NCBI GenBank assembly: GCA_030686995.1
Contig: CM060706.1
Span: 146,539,859-146,603,858 of the forward strand
DNA length: 64,000 nucleotides
DNA from: Artemisia argyi
Taxonomy: Eukaryota > Streptophyta > Magnoliopsida > Asterales > Asteraceae
Reading direction: 5' to 3'
Position 1 is the stretch's first letter, and every line of letters starts with the position of its first letter. The notes beneath the pieces are model-generated. The model was not told the origin of the DNA. It saw nothing but the letters and a program-made list of their open reading frames with translations, and did not search any database. Positions 46,550-58,061 of this stretch are shown here, in pieces. A program made the position numbers and the translations under genes.

Positions 46550-48180
46550 TTATAGGAGGGCACTATAGTAGGGGGCACGGGCTAAGACATCAATGACGGG
46601 GCGTTCAAGGTGGAGCTCCTTGAATTCATCGTCAAGGTCTTGTGTAGGAGGTGTTTCAACTAAGTTATTGACCGGTTTAATATCGGATGTTTTATTCAAT
46701 TGGTCCATTTGAAGAATTTGGGTTTGCTTGAAACACGTGCTCATTGCTTTGACCGAATAGTATTGTGGACAAGAAGTAGGTGACGAAGCCAATGATATGG
46801 CATTAACGTTTAGTTTCGGGTTCTTGACCGTGTCGCTTGGGAGTGCTCCCATTTCTCGGTCATTGAGAACTTTCAACAATGTGTCAATTTTATTGGTCAT
46901 CTCACTTTGCTTTTGTTTGAAATCGGCTTCAAACTTAGATATGCGAGCTTCTTGAGATGCCATAAACTTGGACATCAATCCTTCAAGATTATTGGTACTA
47001 CCATCGTTATTGGAAGGATTGTTGTTGAAAGTACGGTTAGAGGGTGGACCGTTTGGTTGGTAACGATTAGGTGGATTGGAAAAATTGTTTTGGGGCATGT
47101 TTTGGTTTTGTTTCCACCTAAGGTTCGGGTGATTTTTCCAAGAAGGGTTGTAGGAATCACCGTAAGGGTTTGACTCAGGTTTGAAAGTGTACCACTTGTC
47201 TCCTGCTTCGTCGGTACACGAGGATGCGTAATCCACAAAAGCTTGTCCGGGGAGTTCCACGCAATCACGAGTGTCATGGGGACCACTACATAATTCGCAT
47301 GAAGAAGTGATTTTGTTCACTTGGTTTGAAGGCTTAGGAGCTTCGTAGGATTTCATGAGAAACTTGACTTGGTCCTCAAGTTCCATGATCCTACGGTCGG
47401 GAGTGCTAGAATTGTTCGAAGGTAAAGATATTGCCTTAACCGTTTTGTTCAAATCACGGGGATCATTCCAACTTTCGTTGTCATAGAGAGCAAAATCTTC
47501 TATGAGTTCCCATGATTCTTCCGCACTTAGATCACGTAGCTTGCCACCGGCCGATTGGTCAATGGTTCGCCTTGTGGAAAGGTCGATATGGTCATAGAAG
47601 ATTTGGACTTAAAGCCAAAGATCCATGCCATGATGAGGGACTTTTTGGAGTAAGTCCTTGAAACGAGTCCATGCTTCATATAGAGTTTCACCTTGACGTT
47701 GTTGGAACATCAAGATGTCATTTCTAAGCTTGGTAGTTCTCCCCGGTGGGAAAAATTGAGCAAGGAAACGAGAAGTGAGATCATCCCATGAGGTGATGGA
47801 TCTCGCGGGAAGACGTTCTATTGACTAGCTTGATAACATAGAGAGAATTGGAATAGACGTAATCGGGTCGACTCTCTAGTTGCAACATCAAGGTCTATGG
47901 AATCTACGATTTTGAGGAAATCCTTGAGATGTTGATTAGGATCTTCGGATCGAAGTCCATGGAATGCACATCCGCTTTGCACCAACCGGATGGTGTTGGA
48001 TCGCAAGGGGGACACATTGGCTCCTTGAGTGAGCTCAATGGTGTTTCGATAGCCTTGGTGGCTAGGACGGGAATACTCTCCTAAAGTTCGGGGCCTAGGA
48101 GGTCGATTTGCTAGTGGTGGGTTTTGTGGGTGGTTTTTTGTGGTGGGTTGATGGGATAAAAGATATTACCACCTTCCATG
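46550..48180 (-). pseudogene. gag: gypsy-type gag with zinc knuckle
   Basis: The N-terminal part shows LRSNTIRLVQSGCAFHGLRSEDPNQHLKDF (about 48015-47925), the retrotransposon gag core. From 47818 to 47453 the frame is broken by several stops and shifts but remains recognisable. The distal part (47452-46550) has a knuckle CELCSGPHDTRDC, an Asn/Pro-rich stretch (about 47160-47010) and a coiled coil around 46960-46880. An ATG at about 48177 starts at the same leader position as the unknown ORF of the element at 23002-29793. Confidence 0.85.
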
Positions 48181-48350
48181 ATATCGGATGGTAAAGGTTA
48201 CGAACAAAGAAACGAAGAAATGAGATAGACTAAAGAAAACCTAAAAATAAAAATAAAACCTTACTAGAAAGGAATCTAGCAAGTAGACCTAATAAAAAGA
48301 AATTATAACCTAGACAATAACTATTCCCTGGGCTGCGGCGCCAAAAACTT

Positions 48351-49803
48351 GATATGTGGGAATTGCGCCCTCGCAACAGGTTTTACCTCTCAAGGGATCT
48401 TGAGAAGCTTACAACCCCCACCAGGCAGTGTACCTGATCGTTGTAGTATAGTATAGTGACAAGTACCGGGGGATTGATCGTTCAACTCAGGAATAGTGTC
48501 GCTAGGATTAGAAAGCCTACTAAACTAGGTCTAGAGGTGAGGGATGATTCTTTTTGTATTTTTATATTTTATGAAAGCAAATAAAATCTCGGGTTTTGGA
48601 GGAATGGGTGGAATTAGTTGCTAGCCAACTAACCCAATTAACTACCAATGCAATAAAAAAAATAAAAAAAAATAAAAATTAAACTAATATACTAATGTGG
48701 TGGAAACAATAATGAGAAAAGTTGTGTTTATTTGGATTTCATTACTCCATAGATATCTTTTACCGGTTGATTAGCTTGTTACAATTGAATGGATGACGGG
48801 TTATATTCCTTAATACTAGTCGTAGGGCCGTGTACAATATTCCCTAACTCTATAAGATCCTACTTCACTCCTATGTCAAGCCGTTAAAAGCTCCTAACAT
48901 GGGATCATTAGAATTCTCTTATGCATTAAATACAACCAAAAATCGTAGTACACCTCCGATCATGTTTCTTAAGACGTTCAAGCAAGTTACCAATGGAAGT
49001 CTGCCAGTTTTCTTATGCCTAACATCAAATACAATCATCCGTATCAATTATAAATAAACAATCAACCAATAATCAACATCTAGGTTTCACTACATCTAAG
49101 CAAAAACAATAAAATCCTAGCCTAACATGTTAAAAGAAAGATACACATAAGATAGAATCAAACAATACATAGACATATTGAATGATTAATGAAGTACTTA
49201 TCTTTATTCAAACATGGAAGAAAGAAGGGTTTGAAACCCCTTCAAGATGCAGGAAATTCGACCTAGGGTTTTTACAAAACTTGTTCCCCAAAAGTTCCAC
49301 ACATTACAATGAAAAATTGGAAAAAAAATATATAGACTATGCATCTTGACGGCGTCATGTATTAGCCTCTGACGCCGTCAACTCGCCGCCAAGTTGAAAT
49401 TCGTATTGCCTAGATCCACTTCTGACGCCGTCATGTAGAAAAACACTTTGGGCCGTCACATGTACTTGGACCCTGACGGCCTTGGTGACGCCATTAGGCC
49501 AATAACAAAGAAAATGTTCTGGGCCGTCACGTTATAAGTTCCACATCCACCTCTTTTGCCACTCTTGACGCCGTCACTGGTAAACCTTGATGTCGTCAGG
49601 TACTGTTCCAGCAAGGAATTTTGAGACTTTTCCGTTTTCTTCACTTTTATGCTCTAAAAACGTCCAAAACGCTTTCTTTTCCAGATTTCTCCTCAAAAGT
49701 ACCTAAAATGACAAAAGGAACGATTTAGGGCAATAATTGATCAAATAATCTCGAATTCGGGCTTAAATGGCCTCTTAAAAGCGGTACACTTTTCGCCTCA
49801 TCA
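48351..49803 (-). mobile_element. 5' LTR of the gag-protease element (1453 bp)
   Basis: Clearly homologous to the 1409-bp LTRs but more diverged. The U5 block near the primer site is the best conserved part, with the tRNA-Asp-complementary stretch at 48438-48465. TGACG palindromes lie at about 49345-49600 and TATATA near 49330. It begins TGATGAGGCG and ends CATATCA in element sense. The primer-site complement GGCGCCA is at about 48339-48345. Confidence 0.9.
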
Positions 49804-50695
49804 GTCAGTCTAGAAGATCTCCCTCAAATTACAATAGAGTGATAGACACAACCACACAGGTTCTTCTAATTGTGTCTTATTTTTCCTGTAAACTTAAAGA
49901 CTTACAAGATGAATCACACAATCAATTTGTTGTGGATGAGATTTTGGACTCGGTTTATGATCTTGCACAAAGAAACCTCAGGCTAATGTCTACACATTGT
50001 GTCAAAAGTTGGTTCAGGGTCAGTTGGGTACCACCTATTTGTGCACCGAAATTGCAACAACTGCTATATTATGCCTGCAAATCTATCTCCAAGGGGGAGT
50101 TGATCATTATCATCAACTGCGTGAGGGCACGCAATCTGCACCAGATAATTCGGTTCAGCAAGTGACAATGGCGACATAGGAAGCACGGGTGGTGCTCAAT
50201 GGATAATTTGTCATGAAATTTTTAACATCCTATACTTCCTAATACTAGAGAAGCTAATATGGAGCTGACAGAATTGACACGATCATGTTCTTCAGGTATG
50301 CTTGCAGTCTGTCTTTATAAAAATGTTCCAAAAATCGTAACAGATTAGGCGCCTTAGGTTGTATATTTATTCTGTAGCTTATTAGCCGACTAATAATTCT
50401 GACTCATTATTTATATGTTTAATGTTTTAGGATTTTCCAGACGTGCCCGAAGATGAACCAAAACTATTCGGGAAGTTGGGTATACCATCATCCACCTATT
50501 TGTTTGGAAAATTTAGAATTGCATGTTGAGCCTCATAGCATGTTTGAGTATGAACCGATCTCAGGTTTTTATCTGTATCGAAATAGGTAATCTGATACAA
50601 CGAATTTGTGTAGGGCGTTATACCCAACACCCCCTAACATCCCCTGACTCATGAATGGATGCATTTAAGGGAAGGCAAGTATCTATTTCGTTCGT
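49804..50695. other. unassigned sequence, possible host-gene remnants
   Basis: First sequence outside the nest. A plus-strand frame at 49839-50165 and a second, overlapping one ending at 50177-50179 look coding-like in places but match nothing I know. A stretch at about 50432-50515 reads DFPDVPEDEPKLFGKLG between intron-like T-rich sequences. This may be exon remnants, but I cannot name a gene. Confidence 0.3.
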
Positions 50696-50698
50696 TTA

Positions 50699-50898
50699 GG
50701 GGGTGTTTCGATTGCTTAATTAAACTGCTAATCTGCTTATTGCATTTTGACACAGCAGATAAGCAGTTCTTAGAGTATTTGGGAGTGCAAGCTGCTTATC
50801 TCCTATGAGCGCAATAAACTGTTGTTGATAAACAGTTTGCAACTGCTTATTCAAGATTAAAATTTTTTAAGAACCAATAGACAATCCCAAATGCCTCC
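50699..50898. mobile_element. Tourist-like MITE (200 bp)
   Basis: Terminal repeats GGGGGTGTTTCGATTG (left) and GGAGGCATTTGGGATTG (right, reversed) match at most positions. The 3-base duplication TTA (50696-50698 and 50899-50901) is that of PIF/Harbinger elements. The interior is AT-rich with repeated CTGCTTAT and no ORF. Confidence 0.8.
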
Positions 50899-50955
50899 TT
50901 AGTTTTGTGTTTACTGATGCTAGCTTAGCAAACTAAAGCATTAGGTTTGTATCAG

Positions 50956-51554
50956 GTCACATACAACCAAAGGTATATGGATGGCTAGATGTGCTGATAT
51001 CGAACCTTGCACTGTTGTAATGGATCTTGAGGGTACTGATAGAAGAGAACGAGGTGAGGTTTATAATGAAAACTTTCCCTTTACAAGTCAACAATTTTTC
51101 TGTTTTTGTTCATATATAAATTGTTTGATTTAACAATTTTGGATTAGTGTTAGTAGAAAGTGAAACAGATAGCTTATTACCACTTGCAGCTCACTATACT
51201 TTTGCATGTTTCAGGATGATACCGTTTTTGAAAAACAAAGTGCACTTTTTGCGCTTACTGTTTCAGACACAGTGCTTACATATGGATTTAACTAGTCTTG
51301 TAAATAAATTGGTTTTACCTTTCAAAATTTGTGTTGTGTAGGTGGTGCCATGATATTGGTCGTGAGCATGCTGCGAATAAGCCACTACTGAAAACTGGAT
51401 TTCAGGTATCAACTTTATTGTTAGTTTTTACGTTCTCATATTTGATTGGTAATTTACAAAAAAATTATTTTCATTTTCTACTTTTCAGTTCATGATGAGA
51501 TTATTTAGTCCACGAAAAACAACGTTGATCTTTGTTATACGTGATAAAACAAGA
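50956..51554 (+). pseudogene. RHD3: ROOT HAIR DEFECTIVE 3-like GTPase gene fragment (four exons)
   Basis: RHD3/SEY1 proteins are ER membrane-fusing dynamin-like GTPases. Four successive exons of the GTPase domain are seen with splice-like borders: 50956-51058 ([10 protein letters not shown], then the G3 motif DLEGTD); 51215 to about 51290 (DDTVFEKQSALFALTVSD, its end damaged); 51342-51405 ([18 protein letters not shown]); and 51489-51554 ([11 protein letters not shown] and FVIRDKTR with the G4-type RD), followed by a GTAAGT donor. Introns are 70-160 bases. The P-loop exons upstream and all exons after RDKTR are not visible, so this is a truncated copy. Introns are kept, so it came by DNA duplication or capture, not by retrotransposition. 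Confidence 0.85.
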
Positions 51555-52594
51555 GTAAGTATCATATATCTATCAATACTAGAAATTTAGAGGTGGAAAT
51601 AATTTATGGTATTTTATCTCAAGCTAATAGAAAAATCCCCGTAAACCATATGCGCGACAGAAAAAATGAATGTACATATTTTGGTACAGCTATCTAGGCA
51701 TACTCATCGCCTAATGAGGTGTCATCTCAAGCCGTTTTGTGTGAATCATATAACGGGTCAATTCTGTTTACTAACCTCCTGTGTTCTAATTTACAGGTTC
51801 ATCACATAATGTGCAGAACTCAATTCTTGCTTGGTTATTTCTATACTGCTTTGTTTTCTAGTATGTTCAAAAAACTCTCTTTTTCACAGAGTTAACTGTA
51901 TGAAATGTGCAGGGAAAAAAAGACAGGGAGAAAGATGCGACAAAAGGAGGATGGACGGTTATTACACATATTAAGGGCAGGAAGAAACCACCAGAGGCGG
52001 CCTAATGTCGTCGACTCTCGGTTCAACTGCATAAAGAAGTAGGTCGAATGGGTCAAAAAGTGTTGGTACAGTTTTTGTCTTAAAAACATACATTTTTTTT
52101 ACCAAGGTTTCTCATGGCCTTACGAATAGGTGAAATCTGATTGTATACAATGGTAACATGCTTGATAACATACTTTTTTTGCAAATTCGCAAACGCTTAA
52201 TTATATTGCTCGATTTGCATTGTTGTTTCCGAATTCAAGATGTTTGAATAAGCATGTATCCGTATTTGTTACTCTTTTAACAGAAACATACAAGTTTTTA
52301 TTTATTTATTTATTTTTTTAATATATAGCAATACAAAGTTAGAACAAAAAATTTGCAGTTGGCCTCATTTGTTTGCATCTCTTATACTGATTTTTGTTAT
52401 AGAATACTTATTACATGTTATGTTTCTTAAATATCTTTGCATAATGATATAACTTTTCGTCTCAAAACAACCATTTGACAACTACATTTGCTTACCATAA
52501 TTAACAATCAAATATGTTTATATTTTTTCTTATACACATGATTCTTCCGGTCCTGCACACCCAACCCGACATCAACAACAACGTCAGCCACATG

Positions 52595-52596
<2 letters not shown>
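51555..52596. other. unassigned sequence; possible RRP7-like exon at 51911-51990
   Basis: Most of this stretch is AT-rich and unrecognised. At 51911-51990, after a TGCAG acceptor, one frame reads GGWTVITHIKGRKK and then stops. That resembles the conserved GWTVVxHxKGRKK segment of plant ribosomal RNA processing protein 7, as I recall it. It is short, so a chance match is possible. Confidence 0.3.

Positions 52597-52598
<2 letters not shown>

Positions 52599-52642
<44 letters not shown>
52599..52642 (+). repeat. poly(A) tract of about 43
   Basis: Uninterrupted A run followed by CTGCACCGCAGCAACGCGCG and a GGGC...GCCC hairpin. The GC-rich part, read on the minus strand, resembles a Helitron 3' hairpin. 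Lysine or phenylalanine runs in open frames here are artefacts. Confidence 0.85.
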
Positions 52643-52645
<3 letters not shown>

Positions 52646-53250
52646 GCACCGCAGCAACGCGCGGGCTATTTTGCCCGTTATCTGCTAAACATAGAAATTT
52701 TCTTGCACAAACATGTAATGGTGATGTAAATAAATATGTTATGACGTTGTATGTAAAAAGTAATGAGTTGAGATGAAGGCTTACAAAGGTTTTGTGAGAA
52801 CTAGTGAAATGAAACAAAGAACTTAACCAATTCTTAACTAACCAAACTTATAACCTAACTTTCCTTGCAAAAAACCCGTAACTCAATTTATACCCAAGCC
52901 TTCAAGTCAAATCACCAACTAGTAATTTATTACCCAAATCTTGCTAGATACTCTTGAGAAACTTGAAAAACAATTTTGTGTGTGTGAAGTTTGTGAGGTG
53001 GATGAATTTGATTTTTGTAGGGGGGGGGGGGGGGGGGCTTTGAAATTTCGATTATATCTATGGGTAAGAAAAATGCAAAACGTAATTAATTTACGTGAAA
53101 GTTTATGAACTAAAAATATTATGTAAAACGTGCTCATGAAAATAGTATTGTTGTTGTCACACGTAGACTAAATGTAGTCTAGAAACAGTATGCGTTAAAT
53201 GTTGTTTTTCGTTACGCACGAAATTAAAAAGCGACTACGCGTTAAATAAA
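52643..53250. other. unassigned AT-rich sequence with poly(G)
   Basis: Nothing coding is recognised. A run of 18 Gs lies at 53020-53037. Confidence 0.6.
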
Positions 53251-53251
53251 A

Positions 53252-53932
53252 CTAGCAGGGTTCCCGCGCGATGCAGCTGCGGGCATCCTGTAATTTAATT
53301 TTTTTGGCTAATAATTGATTTTATTTGTACGTTTTTTGGCAATAGTTTTACTGATTAGTTTTTTATGGCAAAAGTTTGATGAAATTTTGCTTATTTTGTA
53401 TTATTTTATTTATTATTTATTTTATTTTTTTTGTTTAGTAGTTTGCTTGGTTTGTACAATATGTGAACATATTTTAGTTTATTATGTTTTTTTTTTACAA
53501 TAAATTTACGGATATCAAAAATTTCGTTTAGCTCGTGTCCGTTCGGGCTCGAGCCCGTTTGGCCCATTGCCCGTTCTGGCTTGAATATTTGAATAATATG
53601 CTTTATTATTTGTATTAGTGACATTTAATGCAGGAAATGTGTTTAAGTTGGTTGTACAATATGCTTGATAATTTGTATTTCTTATGTAAGAGGTGTTGTG
53701 CATTAATTGTATTTATTGACCAGTTAATTAATTGTATTTAATGTACATAATGATTTATTTATTGTATTTAATGTTAGTATTAATTGTATGTTAAAATTAA
53801 ATATGAGAGGAATTTCTATAAGTAGCATTGGTTGTTGTACTTATAACTTTAAAAGTTGTATTGCTTAATTTTAAGTATTTCTATTAATAGTAGGTCTTCC
53901 TCCATTATATATAATGGATATAGAGGTGAAAT
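53252..53932 (-). mobile_element. Helitron, non-autonomous, 3' end clear, 5' end uncertain
   Basis: On the minus strand a GC-rich hairpin (CCCGCAGCTGCATCGCGCGGG, about 53263-53283) is followed by AACCCTG and CTAG (53255-53252), then T: the Helitron 3' signature. A possible 5' end, TCTATATCCATTATATATAATGG, lies near 53932 but is not preceded by the expected A. The interior holds a 14-base palindrome CGGGCTCGAGCCCG (53544-53557) and is non-coding. Confidence 0.55.
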
Positions 53933-53988
53933 TGTGAAACTTAATATTTATTGAACTAATTATTGACCTGAAAAATGTAGGTTGTTAC

Positions 53989-54563
53989 TGTAACACCCCA
54001 CCTTTTTGGAGCGTAAAACCCTCTTATTTACCTTATATCAGCGGAAGCGTTTACTCTTACTCGGTCTTAAAAAATATTTTGATTCCTAAAGTAGCTCATC
54101 TCAATAATTGCTCGAGAATGAAAGTTCACTTTGTTGTAAACAAGGTCTCCTTACTCGAAGCAGTAACTAGAACTCAACTCAAAAAAATATCACCACATAA
54201 ACATGAACTAAGAATCCCTCCTTTTTTTCTTAAATGTTGCAGCCTCCACTCTCAATATTCGACTAGGGTTTTTGTGTGTTTTCCTTCATATGTTTGGCAA
54301 TTCTACGTTTGCTATTTAAGAAGTCACTTGGGCCCAAAAATCTTGCATGGATCCGGTCTAATTCTAAAAGTCCAGTAACCACATCTTAACAACCATACAT
54401 GATACGTTTAATTAATACCCATTTGAAAAGGTATATAACCTCTTAGTTATATCTACTTTATGCTAATACAAAAACCACCCTCAAGGATTTATCTAATTTA
54501 TATTTAGTCCTAAAAGTTAAAGAAACCACAAATTTTCATTATATAAAAATTTCGGGTTTTACA
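53989..54563 (+). mobile_element. solo LTR (575 bp), gypsy-type
   Basis: TGTAACACCCC...GGTTTTACA, termini typical of chromovirus LTRs. The duplication GTTAC is perfect on both sides (53984-53988 and 54564-54568). No interior or second LTR, so it arose by recombination. The frame at 54079-54378 lies inside it and is not a gene. Confidence 0.88.
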
Positions 54564-54568
54564 GTTAC

Positions 54569-54760
54569 ATTAAGGGTAAATTGCACTTTCAAAAACACAA
54601 AAAACACTTTCTAAAATGCAAAAAACGTTGTCAAAAATGGCATCCGAATGTCGGCAATCTCAAGCTTCCATTGGGAATTCGTGAACAAAACCCATGGTAG
54701 TTTCTATCCTAGAGACGAATAGAAACCCGGAGATTTGGCCAAACTACAAATTGTGTGCAA
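54569..54760. other. short unassigned spacer
   Basis: Nothing recognised; it probably belongs to the 5' end of the hAT element that follows. Confidence 0.4.
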
Positions 54761-56300
54761 TGTCGGATGGTTCGAAAAAAGCGAGATGTAAGAAATCTGG
54801 GGGTTTTAACAAACTTGATGGGAATACCACGTTGAGAAATCTTATGACAAAAATTTAGCCCGCGGTGAAAGCGGCATCGAGTTCTAGTCAAACAACAATG
54901 GGAAATGATGGTTCATTGTGGTAATACGAGGCAGCTCGGGTTCGGGATAAGATGTCAAAATTTGTGAGTCAAGAAACCTTGCCTTTTGACCACTTCGACA
55001 ATAAGTGAATGACCTCACTTATCCAAGATATGCTTCAACCTCGATATACTCAAGTAAGTCGAATGACCCTTAGACGTGATTGTATAAATATGAAACTGGC
55101 TAAAAATGAAATGAGTTTAGGATTTTAATCGTTAGAAACCAATGTTAGCTAACGTGTGATGTTTGGACGGCTCCGCATGGTTTACCGGATTCGTATCTTT
55201 GTATTACCGCTCATTGGGTAAATCCCAAAACGTAGGTAATGATGAAGTGTTCGATTGCTTTTGAATTGTTTGGATACCCCCATACCAGCTAAAATCTATA
55301 TGCTATTTTAGATTATGTCATCAAAATGTATAATTTAGATGAAAAGATTTTTTTTCTATATCTTTCGATAATGCGTCGAATAACACTGTTGCGGTTGTTC
55401 AATTAAAACTAAAATACAAACCGGTTTGCAACTGTGTCTCTTTTCATTGTCGATGTGTTGATATCATTAATTTGGTTGTGTAAGACGAGTTACAAGTTAT
55501 CGGGGTAACAAAATATGCTTTTAAAGATATGTTAAAAGACATTTTTAGTAATAGTAATAAACGATATCATAATTATATCAAGCTTTGTGCCGAAGCAAAT
55601 GCCGTTTGTTTAAGTCTGTATTAGGACGTACCTACCTGATGGAATTCTACTTGCAACATGGTTGAATGTGTTTTATGACAAATAGATACTTTAAAAGTGT
55701 TTCATGACCACCTTGCAAAACGTAATTTAGTTAAGCCTTATCCTAAGTCATCTTGGTATACTATACAAATTGTTTTGAAAATGTTTGGACTTTTTAAAAA
55801 ATGCTACTACTTTGTTATTGGGAGTTTACTATCCTACAAGTTGTTTAGTTTTAAGCCAGCTTTGTTTAATGACTTCAAAATTAGATGAGTTTGAATCAAA
55901 AAGCGATTTATTTGGAAATATTGTGAAACCAATAAAAGAATTTTTTTTTTAAATATTTTCAAGAATTTCCTCCCGTTGTAACTTGTGCCACTGCTTTGAA
56001 CTTGATTATAAACTGTATCGGGGTTGAGACTTTGATTTTTAACATTAGTCATGATTTGGTTTGTTCGATGATGACCCGAACTATGTTACTTATTAATGTG
56101 CTCGCTTTAACGATGTTTTTGACAAAATGGTTCATGTTTATTTAACAAAATATATCTCAAGTTCTTAACATATTCATACTATGCGTCAAGAGGCAGGTTC
56201 GAGTTCACATGGCAATAACGAGACAATTTGAATGTATAATCTTTTAAGAAGTTACGATATCTTTAGAATGCCTTTTTTGGTTAGTAGGAGGGTTATATCA
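54760..56300 (+). pseudogene. hAT transposase, RICESLEEPER-like, heavily decayed
   Basis: Family motifs appear in order but in shifting frames. A BED-type region is followed by LPFDHF (about 54980) and CDVWTAPHGLPDSYLC with ITAHW (about 55157-55218). VPT-WNSTC is at about 55630-55660. The C-terminal dimerisation part shows PVVTCATALNLIINCIGVETL (about 55970-56032). The DNA matches the plant Ac/RICESLEEPER branch as I know it. Many stops and indels make it a relic. No terminal repeats were found. Confidence 0.75.
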
Positions 56301-56670
56301 TCGAGAAGATCAAAACTCACTATGGTGGTGGTGGAACTTGCATTTGCTTGAAAGACCAACTCAATAACATAGAAAGGATTCAACATATATCACCACTTGA
56401 AAGCGACTTTGAACGGGTTGAAGAAGAAATGCACGCGGAAGAAATACCGTTTGGTATGTCCCAACATCTTGACAAAGACGAAATACACTACAACCAAAAT
56501 GATTAATTCAAGACGAAGACCGGGACGAAAATGAAGACAAAAACGAAGATGTTATGTATGTATTCCTTTTATGTATTCAAGAAGACGATGTATTCCTTTT
56601 ATATATTCAAGAAACAATTTGATGTTTGATGTTTAAATATTTTTAGTCTTGTGTTTTGTTATATACTTAT
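56301..56670 (+). other. unassigned, probably the 3' part of the hAT relic
   Basis: Contains GAC/GAAGACGAA-type acidic repeats (56500-56600) and a short tandem of ATTCAAGAARACR. No intact frame. Confidence 0.4.
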
Positions 56671-56671
56671 A

Positions 56672-56938
56672 CTAGCAGGGTACCCGTGCATTGCGGAGGT
56701 GGGTACCATGTGATGGAAATTTTTGGCGAACAATTTTTTGTTATTATATGTTTATCGTAACAATAACTTTATAAAAAATAGATCTTTTGTTGTAATATCT
56801 TTAAGCAATATCATATTATTTCAAATAAAAATATTAGTGCACCCACGTGATATGAGTCAAAACCAGATGAGTTTTGAGTTAGTTTTTGGTTTAATACAAA
56901 AAAGTCGATAATGGGTTTTTGGGTTGTATATTTAAAGA
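56672..56938 (-). mobile_element. Helitron 3' end, possible 267-bp element
   Basis: The minus strand shows CCGCAATGCACGGGTACCCTG followed by CTAG (56675-56672) and T, the same 3' signature as at 53252 and 60509. A possible 5' end TCTTTAAATATAC starts at 56938 after an A. The 5' end is uncertain and the element could extend further right. Confidence 0.5.
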
Positions 56939-56989
56939 TCGTTTATTATGAAATTATGAAACCCGAGATCCTAATTTTCAAGATTCTTA

Positions 56990-57480
56990 ATCGTTGGCCC
57001 AGACAACACAACAACCGAATTTAAAGCTTGGCCCAATTTAGTATTATCTTTATCCTAAAGCTAACAACCCTAAACCTAAAGCCCATAACATCAGCCACCA
57101 CACTTCCTTCGTATTATTTCATTCACGAATAAACAAACTCAGCCTCTTTAACTTTCTCTCAATCTTATCCCACCAATAACCAAACACTCCATCTCGATAT
57201 CCATTCACAAACTAAACAATCAAAACCCGTTCGTGTTAATCTCAGCCTTTTATCCTCTGATTGGTTTATCTCTTACAACCAATTAGTACAAAATCACGAA
57301 TACCCTTTTTGGTTGTCATGGTCTCAAAACACAAATCATAAACAAGATACACACTCTATTGGTTTGTGTGTAACACAAATTTGTTTTTGTTAGTTGTTTT
57401 TCGGCTCAAAGATCTTGGTGCAAGGTCTCGGGTTCTAGGACTCTTTTTCTTAAATCGGTGAAAGGTTTGTGTTTAGATCT
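56990..57480 (+). promoter_or_regulatory. host-type housekeeping promoter and 5' leader without a gene
   Basis: Three site II-type motifs (GGCCCA at 56996-57001 and 57030-57035; AGCCCA at 57080-57085) cluster with a telo box (AACCCTAA, 57066-57073). This combination is known from promoters of ribosomal-protein and similar housekeeping genes. C/T/A-rich leader-like sequence follows, with a possible donor (AAAGGTTTGTG) near 57463. No coding sequence follows; it is probably a captured or orphaned promoter. Confidence 0.5.
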
Positions 57481-57655
57481 TTAACGACTTTTGATCATTT
57501 CGAAAACTAAACCCGATATCTATTTTTTTTCTTTTGATTTTCGATTAATATCTTGAGGAGGATTATTTATTTTTTTAGTGGTTTGACTAGTCAACTAAAA
57601 CTAGTTTTTTAAACCTGTTCCGTTTTGAAAAAAAAACGATTTGTGCACTTCTAAT
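57481..57655. other. unassigned T-rich sequence
   Basis: Resembles the start of an intron of the preceding promoter-leader segment. Nothing else seen. Confidence 0.35.
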
Positions 57656-57659
57656 TCTA

Positions 57660-57990
57660 GATACAAACTATAATGGACTGGAGCTATCTAGATGTACAAA
57701 GTTCAAACCACTTAAAAAATATATCGACTAACACTTCCTCGTAGTTAGATCGGGAGGGGGTCAAACACTCAAACTGTATGAAACTCCTCAAACAAAGCGA
57801 GCGACAATCCTTTACTAAAGATATCAACATACTGATAACGCGATGACACATGAAGAACAAGAACCCGACCCAAAGTAACCCTGTCACGAACAAAATGAAT
57901 ATCAATCTTTATATGCTTCGTCTGCTGATATTACAGAGGGTTAGTAGTCAAATAAATGGCACTGGCGTTATCACACTGATGTTGCTTATC
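57660..57990 (-). pseudogene. copia RNase H C-terminal relic
   Basis: Read on the minus strand: a DNASAIYL-like motif, TKHIKIDIHFVRD, and VDIFSKGL (for the usual D-I-L/F-T-K-G-L), in one frame with several stops. This is the end of a Ty1/copia pol of a different family from the two larger elements. Confidence 0.8.
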
Positions 57991-58061
57991 TGATCTTCAT
58001 ACTGCAATTCCCGTTTTGAAAAAACGTATGCTGCTAGAATGCAAAAGGTGTTATATGTGGG

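Larger units (their letters stand above)
43896..49803 (-). mobile_element. gag-protease-only gypsy-type element, 3' end cut by the LINE
   Basis: Minus strand: 5' LTR (49803-48351), tRNA-Asp-type primer site, gag, protease, one more ORF, then non-coding sequence matching 25190-26880 of the element at 23002-29793. That match runs straight towards the 3' LTR in the relative, so no room is left for reverse transcriptase or integrase. The left end is the LINE junction. The flanking GTCAG (49804-49808) should be one half of its target duplication. Confidence 0.85.

Noticed and set aside
52514..52729. Lysine-rich ORF
   Set aside because: It is created by the poly(A) tract at 52599-52642; the reverse-strand phenylalanine run is the same artefact.
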